DNA of 64,000 nt from positions 25,609,835 through 25,673,834 of the forward strand of contig NC_003076.8 of the NCBI RefSeq assembly GCF_000001735.4, read 5' to 3'. Numbering within the stretch: the stretch's first letter is position 1; each line of letters opens with the position of its first letter. This document shows, piece after piece, positions 55,506 to 64,000 of this stretch. A program made the position numbers and the translations under genes. The notes below the pieces were generated by a model. That model was given only the letters and a program-made list of their open reading frames with translations. It had not been told where the DNA came from and did not search any database. This DNA is from Arabidopsis thaliana (taxonomy: Eukaryota > Streptophyta > Magnoliopsida > Brassicales > Brassicaceae).

Positions 55506-56400
55506 GATGATGTCTCAACGCCACCAAAACCAAAAATGCTGCACGAGTATATAATAAACAACATTACTTAAACGAAAATACGCAAACCTCATGAACAAAT
55601 AACAAAAGCAGACTCGAGGGTTCATCAATGAAGCGCATATATCAATCAAAGGAAGCTAATTAATAATTGAACTTCCTATTTGATACTAGTTCCACAATCC
55701 TGTGACCACACAATCTGTTCTGAAAAGTGTAGTTTTGTACAGCTCAATAAAACGAATGAACCTAACTATGAAACTTAAGGCAGCCAAAACAAAAACCCTA
55801 AGTACAAGAACAAATGAGTGTATACTCCATAAGATAGGAAAAGCCTCCAAAAGCTTATCTATACATGTAACCAAAACAGCATCCAGAATTTAGAGTTCAG
55901 ATTCGACATTGAATTCAAATCAATTTCCAGATTGACATCAAGGATTTACGGTCATATGGATCAGATCTCCACAATGCATATAGACAAAGATTGTATAAAC
56001 CTAGAATTTAACCTAAACAACGGCAAATGATCAGATCACAACAAAAACGACAGCGGATCAGATACACAATCAAAACTCAAAATTCAAATCAGAGGCAGCT
56101 CAAACAAAGCCCTAAACGATAAACAATCAGGTTCCTATGTTGCGAGATTGTAAAAAACGACATGACGAGATAGAGAATCAGAGAATTTGAATCTCGATCA
56201 TCATCATCGAGATAAGAAAACGAAGAAACGAAACGGAGAAGTTAAGGTTTATAAAAACGAGATCGAGATTAGACTCACCAGGAGGAAGAAGAAGAAGAAA
56301 AAGGAGGATTGGTGTGGCTCTCTGAGCTCGTTGGGACGTTTCTTCGCTGTCGTCAATGGAGAAATGGGAGAAGAAGAAGATCTTGGTGAATTGATTATAT
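55506..56400 (-). promoter_or_regulatory. Leader with 740-base intron and promoter of the endosulfine-like gene
   Basis: Minus-strand donor CTG|GTGAGTCT at 56278 and acceptor CGTGCAG ending at 55539 bracket a 740-base leader intron, followed by 33 leader bases before the ATG. A CT-rich leader exon (GAAGAAGAAG on the + strand, 56283-56305) precedes it, and a TATATAAAG-type box lies near 56396. Confidence 0.5.
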
Positions 56401-57694
56401 AAAGAGATGTGTGGGAGACAGAGAGATATGATTTGGGTAAGAAGAAACGCGGCGCGAGGGTTAATTTGGTAATTATCTTCAAAAAAGGGTTAAAACACGT
56501 GATTACGATTCGTTTGAGAGAGGTTTGACAAAAAATTAAAACCGTTGAGAGTAAAGACATTTTAAAAGCGTTTTCGCTTTTCTTTGTTATAAGACGTGAC
56601 CAAATTAATTTGGCTGATTCGTGTGTATGTTTGCGGTTTTTTAATGGCATAAAATTGTTGAATCGATTGGCTCAAATGTTTTCGTTCTTTTGTTCTTAGC
56701 TTACATAACATTTACTTACTACGTGTTTTAGATGTTTGTACTATTTGAAATTTGAAATTGTAGTTTTTGTTTTCTAAAATTTTTTTTTCCGGGTTTTTAA
56801 ACTGTTGATCCAATAAACGTTATATTTAATGTCTTTTAGGTACTTTTCACTATTTCAAATTTCAAATTGTTGTTTTGTAAGATTATTTTGCGTGGGGTTT
56901 TAACTGTAAAAACCGTTGAGCCGATAAATCAAATATTTATGTTTTAGTTTTCTTTTCTTGATATCTATTTACCATGGCCTTGTAGATGCTTCAATAACTT
57001 CAAATTTGAAATTGTTGTGTGTGTGTTTTAGAACTTAGAAAAATGATGATAATTGAAAAATTAGACATTTAAGACATAAATGGTAAAAGAACATAAGTCA
57101 AACACATAAATGGTATAAAAATTGGTAATGAATAATGACAAACAAAAGTAAGGAGTAAATTACAAACAAACACAATTACTTGTGAAAGGATAAGAAAGAG
57201 CAATGAAGTTTGTAATCGTTTTGTAACCAATCGTTTTTACGTTTTTCTTTGTAGAAAGATGAGCACTCGTCCAACGGTACAAAATTGTCCAGCAAAAAAA
57301 ATCAAATCCGAAACGGGTTAAGCTAAAAAAACAAAAATTTAACTATAACGATCTTATCTCGAAAAGCTTGATTTATTCGAGGTCATATAGCTAAACCTGA
57401 CTTCTCCTTGGGCAAAATTGTTCAACAGGTTATACACGTCACAAATGATGAATAATATATACCTACTCCTAATTACAACCCTATTTAAGTGATTGAAATT
57501 ACTGATGGCACATTTTCATTGCGTCATAAAAGATTCATTCCTAGATTTCAACCATTGTCTTAACAAAACCTCAAGTAATTAAAACAAAGCAGTAGAAAAA
57601 GAAAAGAGAACTTGACTACAATGCCAAGAAACAAGAGACCATCAAAATGTAAATCTTGGTAAGACTTTTGAAAGAGAATTGGGATATGGTGGAA
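56401..57694. other. Intergenic region between RPS28 and the endosulfine-like gene
   Basis: About 1.3 kb of AT-rich sequence. A loosely repeated TTTCAAATTTGAAATTGT-type segment recurs near 56746, 56858 and 56998, giving three imperfect copies of roughly 20 bases about 110-140 apart. No gene seen. Confidence 0.45.
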
Positions 57695-58660
<966 letters not shown>

Positions 58661-59162
58661 ACATTAGCTTCTACCTTTTTGTCGGCTAGCTTCTACCTAT
58701 TTCACAGGTATAAAGACTGGTTCGAAAGGCGCGTCTAGCCCTCTTGATGAATGAAAGAAAGGGTTTCTGAGCCCTAGCCCTGTAAGCCCACACCTGTGTA
58801 GAGTAGATCGTTCAACACCTGCGGCACAAACCAATTTTTGACACATCACAACTCACAAGTCCTTCATTACCCGTTCTTAATCAAAATCTCTAATGTATCG
58901 TTTCAAAATGTGTATTTTCTTTCACAATTGACTAGTTTCTAACTAACTACTTCCAAATTCTTCCATGACGATTCCGTTATCATAAGGTCATGATTTTGAG
59001 AATAATAACTTCACAAAAGGCATACAGTATTTAGTTCAATTAGAAGTTAGAACACATATAGTTCAATTAAATTATTAGTACTGCAAGTATAGGGAGCAAG
59101 GAAAGGAACAAAAAAAAGAAAAAGTATTGGGAAGTACACTACAGCGAGTTGTGTAAAAAAGC
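58661..59162. other. Intergenic region 3' of the PrmC-like gene
   Basis: About 0.5 kb. It holds the 3' UTR of the methyltransferase gene and the distal RPS28 promoter. A TTGATGAA ... TTTCTGA pair at 58744-58773 resembles C and D boxes but lacks a terminal stem. No RNA gene claimed. Confidence 0.4.
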
Positions 59163-60897
59163 TCAGAGACGAAAGCCAGTCACGAACCGATTGATTCCAG
59201 CAAAATCAGAAACTATCTTCAAATCAGAGAAACAGTCTTTGAGATCACTGGTCATCATGTAATCTACGATCATCTTGCTTTGCTTCTCTCCATTAGTCTG
59301 CATCATCATAAACAAATAGGATTAATCTTTCATGGTTGATGTGATTATTAGTATATACGCAAACATCTTCCAACCAAATAAACATATAATGAAAATTGAC
59401 CAATCAAGACTTTGATCTTTGAGTGGCAATCATAATCTTCTTAGAACGCCAAATTCTTACTGATAAAGTGAAAGCAACAATAAGCAACAATTGTTTCTTC
59501 GGACTCATACACAAGAACGATTATCTTAAATCTCTTTTCAATACTAACATTTCCGGTTTTAGTATCAGAGACAAAGAGAAAAACATAGTAAACCCAAACG
59601 ATTGTATCTTTCTACTAAATATTTTGGAGAAACAGAGTGAAAATAAGGTAGGTACCTCGAAAACGAAAAAGCCACCAGGTTGAAGCATCCGAGAAGCCCC
59701 ATGACAGAGATGAAAAAGACTATCAGTTCCATCAATACCACCATCCAATGCAAGTTTCGGTTCGTGTCTACCAACTTCAGCTTGTAGGCCTGGAATGTCA
59801 TCACTTGGTATGTATGGTGGATTACTCACAAGCCCCACAAGTTTTCCTTCAAGATCTTTCAAAGGCTCAAACCAAGATCCTTCTCTCACTTCAATCATCC
59901 CCTGGATAAGTCCAATTTCATCACAATGGCAAGAAGTAACCAAAGCTGAAGAATCTCATACATATATCAAAATTCACAACCACCATGAGAAGAAATCAAA
60001 CTGAAAATTCTTCAATCCACAATATACTGCTTTTATCTACCAAATCCTCTAATCCATTACAACTTTGATGTTGAAAATTCCCAATTCCATGAATACAATT
60101 GGTATAATTTGTCATGATTAGCTTTAGCAAAAAAATCAACTAACCTCAAGGCTGTATCTCTGCACATTGTGGCCGGCGACGGCGATCGCCACCGGACTGA
60201 GATCTGTAGCTATAACTCTCCCACGGCTTCCCAAGACTTTAGCAATGCCGATCGCAATAGCACCACTTCCTGTCCCAAGATCAGCCCAAATATCTTTCTT
60301 AAACCATTCATCTCTCGTTACAAGCTCCTCCACCATATCGACGATCAGTTCCGTCTCCGGTCTCGGAATTAGAACCCCTTCCTCAACGCACAACACTAGA
60401 TCTCTCCAATGCTCGCATCCGACGACGTACTGAAACGGCCGACGCTTCTCGATCCTCTGCCTCCATAAATCGTAAAGCTCCTCCAACGACGCTCTCAATT
60501 TCACATTCTTCTCGCCGTTGTCCGCGATTTCGCTTCTATGAAGAATCACTAAAGGATCGTCTACGATTGAGTCTTCGATCAGCCATTTTAGCTCACGGTG
60601 GAGAATGACAGAGTCAAGAGTATCTTCGGAATTCTTCGAAGATTCCTCTACGGAGGACGCCAGATCTTTCGCCCAGTCGTGCCATTTCCAAACCTCCGAT
60701 AGAGAAGTTGCGTGCGACGGCGTCCTAAGGTATAGCGGTGTCTTGGGAGTTATGCTGAGAGACTTAGTCGGCCGAGAGGATTTTGACTCTGTAAGCGACG
60801 TGTATTGCGGTGGTTTTTTCGCCGGAGAAGATGAGCAAAGAGGTTTAGCGGCAGAGAGCAAAGAGGTTAACCGTAGACTTGGGAAGATTCTTATCAT
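59163..60897 (-). CDS. PrmC/HemK-type release-factor glutamine methyltransferase, probably organellar
   Basis: Three exons (60897-60145, 59901-59656, 59297-59163) give 377 residues, as I recall for AT5G64150. PrmC methylates the glutamine of the GGQ motif in class I release factors. The N-terminus (MIRIFPSLRLTSLLSAAKPL) is Arg/Ser-rich and looks like a transit peptide, so chloroplast or mitochondrial release factors are the likely substrates. Family blocks are RPFQYVVGCEHWRDLVLCVEEGVLIPRPETELIVD, SAM motif I DLGTGSGAIAIGIAKVLG, the catalytic NPPY in LVSNPPYIPSDD, and the C-terminal DFAGINRFVTGFRL. The frame extends further 5' only through a TTG. It diverges from the next gene over 209 bases. 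Confidence 0.93.
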
Positions 60898-61106
60898 TTC
60901 AAGGTTTTTGCCGCACAAACAGACCAAATCGGTTTATAAATATATTACCAACTAAACCGGATAATCCGGTTCTGTTTTTAGCCGGGTTTTGAACCGAGGA
61001 TTGAAATAAGATTAACAAGGAATATAAGGGGCTAAAGCATAAATAAAGAAAAGTTCTTCTTATTTTTGTTTGCGGCTCCGATAGATCTTTGGAGCAACGA
61101 ACAAAC
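60898..61106. promoter_or_regulatory. 209-bp divergent promoter with a 17-bp palindrome
   Basis: The two start codons of the PrmC-like and zinc-ribbon genes are 209 bases apart, so leaders and promoters of both must lie here. AACCGGATAATCCGGTT (60955-60971) is palindromic apart from its centre base. Related CCGG-containing pieces follow (GCCGGGTTTTGAACCG, 60981-60996). Confidence 0.6.
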
Positions 61107-62484
61107 ATGAGCTTGACGCTGCTTCAAGGCTATTCTTCTGCTGAAGAAGAAGAAGCAGAGGAGAGAGCTTTTGGGGATTACGACAACTCCGACGAAGATG
61201 GGGATAATGATGTTCGGAGATATGAATCGTCTTCTGTGTTTGATTTCTCTGCATCTGCCTCCTCCGCTAAAAACGCCGGCCTTCCTTCAGCTGACGACGT
61301 TTTCTCTCAGGTCTTCCTTCTCTTTGATTTTGATTTTATACACCTCAATTCATCGAATTGTCGTTTTCCTTGAGGAGATTCGCTGTGAGATTGAATGGTT
61401 TCTTTATTATAGATGAAAATAAGTTACTTGGATCTGTAGATTTGATGTGATCGGAATTTAGGGTTAGGAATCCTGAGACTAGGTTAGGTTTGGGGTTTGA
61501 ATAATAAAGAGATCTTCTGATAGTGAAAACTTTTCAGTGTTCGTTGGCTTGGTTACTTCTTACTCGAAAAGCTTATAGTGAATGATTCTTTGCTTCTATT
61601 GAATTTTGCAGATTTCAGGGCCACCGGAGTTTCTAAACAACCGCACAGAAGCAGATAATGAAGCTTCAGCTAGAGATGCAGAACATGCAAATCGTATTAG
61701 TCGCAAAAAGAAGAAAGTTAAACCAAAAGGTAGCCACAACTCTTTTGCATCGTCTTAGCATTTTGGTTATAGGGAATGGTACATCTTTAGATGATGTTGA
61801 AGAATTTACATCAGTAGGTTTAAAGTTCACAAGATTACGGATTTGTATCTCGAAAATATATGTGAATGTGGATTTAGCTTTAGAAGCTTGTTTTGATACT
61901 TAAAGCATAAACATTGTGAAATATGAAACCAGGCACTTTGTGTTGTAATCTCTATCTATCCAGTTTCACAGTTCTGTTTATGGAACTGTTGTTATCTCTC
62001 GATCCAGCCTGATGGTTTCCGTTTATTGGCTTGTAGGTGTTGTCATGGAAGCAAAACCTCAACTAGTAGGAATCCATGAGAGAGTAAGAAACGATATTGA
62101 TGCACCCCCATCTTCAGAGAGTGGTGAAAAGCGGATATCTACTGCAACCAATCCTAATGCAGAAGAATCTGCAGATCTCTTGAGGTATGAATAACCCTTG
62201 CCCTCTTCTTCATTCTTTAGTATAAATTTGCACAATGTGAGCTTGATTAGGATTTCTATGATGAGTTTAGGATGTGTGTGCAATGCGGTGTACCGAAAAC
62301 ATATACAAGCGCAAGAGGAATGGTATGCCCGATTTGTGGTGACCGGCCATTACCGGACGTAGACGCGAAGAAGAAAGGCTCTACGATCAAAGATAAAGAG
62401 AAGAGCAAAAGAATGAGAGGACAATCTTCTCACGCTTCTTGGAAAAGTGAAACCGAGATGCAGCTTAGGCAAACTTTCGATTAG
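61107..62484 (+). CDS. Unnamed acidic zinc-ribbon protein
   Basis: Four exons (61107-61310, 61612-61729, 62037-62184, 62271-62484) give 227 residues; I recall AT5G64160, without a defined function. The N-terminus (MSLTLLQGYSSAEEEEAEERAFGDYDNSDED) is acidic and starts with an L-x-GYSSxEEE motif like those at the N-termini of several splicing-associated proteins. A basic RISRKKKKVKPK stretch follows and may act as a nuclear signal. The last exon encodes a compact zinc ribbon, MCVQCG ... MVCPICGD, with CxxC knuckles 16 residues apart, then a Lys-rich tail ending WKSETEMQLRQTFD. I would guess a nuclear RNA-processing role, with low certainty. It converges on LNK1. Confidence 0.85.
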
Positions 62485-63069
62485 TGTTTCTTTTACCTTT
62501 TACTACATTTGTACCATCCAAATCCAATTTCTGTAACGTAGCTTGTGACACAAAGGTTAATCTTATAATTTGCTTCGGAATGTCTAATTTCATCATTATT
62601 GAAATATATATATTTATGAGATCATCAAATATTTATTGGAAAATAAAACCCTAAAATTCGCTATTTTGAAAAAAAGAGAGTAAATACACAGCAGAATATT
62701 TTATCGCATTACAAAACGAACTAACATCTTTATCTACAGAATTGCTATGTCTCTACTTCTTCCTCTACTTAACAACTTGAACAGATTACAAAGGTAAAGA
62801 ACATATCTTAAAGACCTGGTTCGAGCAACCAGGTGTACAATCAGGTTCGAGCAACCAGGTGTACAATCAGGTTCGAACCGAAATCTAGACCAGAAAGTTA
62901 TCTCAACACATAAATACAACTGTGTTACAAAATCCATGATTCTAATGAAGAAGCAGTCAGGATTTTAGTAACTAACCTGAGCAATTTCGCTTAGCCAAAA
63001 TCGAGATTAGTGTTAACAACAATATCTCGAATGCTTCAGCAATGAAAGAGCCAGTTTTATTTGACATCA
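62485..63069. other. Convergent 3' region between the zinc-ribbon gene and LNK1
   Basis: 585 bp holding both 3' UTRs. It contains a 26-bp tandem duplication (62818-62869). Nothing else recognised. Confidence 0.45.
62818..62880. repeat. 26-bp tandem duplication in the LNK1 3' region
   Basis: GGTTCGAGCAACCAGGTGTA + CAATCA occurs at 62818-62843 and again at 62844-62869, and a third partial copy starts GGTTCGA at 62870. The GGTTCGA core recalls a tRNA B box but the rest of a tRNA is absent. Confidence 0.85.
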
Positions 63070-64000
63070 TTAATTGTTGTCACTTGTTACAACTTCTGCT
63101 TCGGGTCTAAGTTCTGTAGTTTCCTCTTGTTTCTCTATCCTCAGGCTCGGACTACTATTGGGCTGAGGAATCTGTGTAGATAGTGATGGGTAAAATGAGG
63201 CACTGTGTTTTGCACATTAAATGGCGGTGTAAGAATCGAAGGTTTAACTTACCATTGGATGAGATTTATAAGACAGAACATTGTTATCGGATGAAAGAGA
63301 TGAGTCTGAGGGCCTGTGAAACAGCAAATGAGCTATCGATCGATCTATCGGGTTTGTATCAGTTTCGATATCCATGAATCCAGCATACCTGGATGAGACC
63401 ACATACAGATATCAAAGATTAGAATCTAAGAGAAATGAAGGACGAGTACAAGAGCCCAAGTGGAAGTTTCTAAAGAAGAGAGTTACTAAATCTGTCAAGA
63501 CTCGAGTCTAATCCTATATAAAGTTATAAGTTGGCATCAAGAACTTTACTTAGCAACAGGTGATAAAGGGTGAACATATTGAATAATTATGTAGGATGTG
63601 GTGCTTACTTGTCTGCTTCACCAGTCACGAGATGCGAGCCTGCGCCTTTCTCCGGTCTGTTTCCACCATGATGTCTCTGTTCCGCACTTTTTGCTAATCG
63701 GTATAAGCTGTCTCTTATGCAAAGCTTTGTCCTAACATCCAACTGGAGCAAGCAAGTGTATTATCAACCAAGTAAGCAAATGTATATGTAAATTTATTAA
63801 CATATATACACTTTGATATCAATCACAAAGGAACAGCAAACTTTTACCGATTCCCAGGAAGCCTTTTCCTTATATCAACAATTATCTATTGACAAGTTGT
63901 ACCTGTTCTATAACTTGTTGAAGCTGGCGAAAACTTGTTGCTTCCAGTGAAATGTCATCCACAACAGAGCTAACACAAGAACTTCCCTGCATATTTGATG
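63070..64000 (-). CDS. LNK1: LNK1 clock co-activator, C-terminal part (runs off the right edge)
   Basis: Only the last exons are in the window: 63986(or beyond)-63903, 63742-63609, 63388-63253 and 63171-63070. They read DISLEATSFRQLQQVIEQ, LDVRTKLCIRDSLYRLAKSAEQRHH, a segment ending YKSHPM, and a Pro/Glu-rich tail ending EVVTSDNN. The SFRQLQQV / RLAKSAEQRH block is the conserved region of LNK proteins, which lack a DNA-binding domain and are recruited by REVEILLE factors to activate evening genes such as PRR5 and TOC1. Exon phases fit. The start, N-terminus and promoter lie outside. An upstream alternative acceptor for the last exon (start 63202) would shift frame and give a different short tail. 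I recall AT5G64170. Confidence 0.88.

Noticed and set aside
58744..58773. TTGATGAA ... TTTCTGA pair resembling C and D boxes of a snoRNA
   Set aside because: The spacing is too short, no terminal stem brackets the boxes, and no second box pair was found.
60898..60927. Longer PrmC-like protein starting MVCLCGKNLE
   Set aside because: That codon is TTG on the minus strand; the ATG at 60897 fits the transit peptide.
62816..62880. Possible tRNA remnant because of GGTTCGA
   Set aside because: No acceptor stem, D-arm or A box; the motif belongs to a 26-bp tandem duplication.

Overview
The window looks like a gene-dense euchromatic arm segment of a small plant genome. Genes contain many short introns with AG|GT boundaries, intergenic DNA is AT-rich, and products include photosystem I, class III peroxidase, TBL, NAC and LNK families. 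From the gene order and reconstructed protein lengths I recognise it as Arabidopsis thaliana chromosome 5, about AT5G63980 to AT5G64170. Locus numbers are from memory. Exon boundaries were read by eye; for almost every gene they add up to an open frame of the length I recall.

Layout. 1-8.6 kb: a tandem triplication of 3'(2'),5'-bisphosphate nucleotidase genes (SAL1, SAL3, SAL2, all +). SAL1 alone has a transit-peptide extension, and the middle copy has lost two metal-binding aspartates. 8.9-12.2 kb (-): a short unnamed gene whose product resembles the DNA-repair factor PAXX, then TBL14. 15.1-18.4 kb (+): PMT26, a Golgi-type methyltransferase with a very acidic linker. 18.9-25.3 kb (-): PSAN, organellar glutamyl-tRNA synthetase and NAC103. 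27.6-34.1 kb (-): PI4KB1. 35.6-36.8 kb (-): XYP1. 38.2-39.6 kb (+): an intronless hyccin-family gene. 41-51.1 kb (-): three tandem class III peroxidases (PER69, PER70, PER71). 54.7-60.9 kb (-): an endosulfine-like protein, ribosomal protein S28 and a PrmC/HemK-type methyltransferase. The last diverges from a 209-bp promoter shared with an unnamed acidic zinc-ribbon protein (+, 61.1-62.5 kb). The right edge cuts the clock co-activator LNK1 (-).

Themes. SAL proteins and PSAN/ERS serve chloroplast functions. PI4KB1 and the hyccin protein both belong to phosphatidylinositol-4-phosphate synthesis, but to different kinase systems. XYP1, TBL14, PMT26 and the peroxidases act on or in the cell wall. 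Intergenic DNA is mostly unique AT-rich sequence. It holds a Stowaway-like MITE, a probable truncated LINE/RNase H tail, simple repeats, and several short direct repeats that bracket A/T tracts, like tail-only retroposition scars.

The observations most worth following are the PAXX-like protein, the probably inactive SAL3, the 97-bp triplicated minisatellite in a SAL3 intron, and the cluster of tail-only insertion scars.
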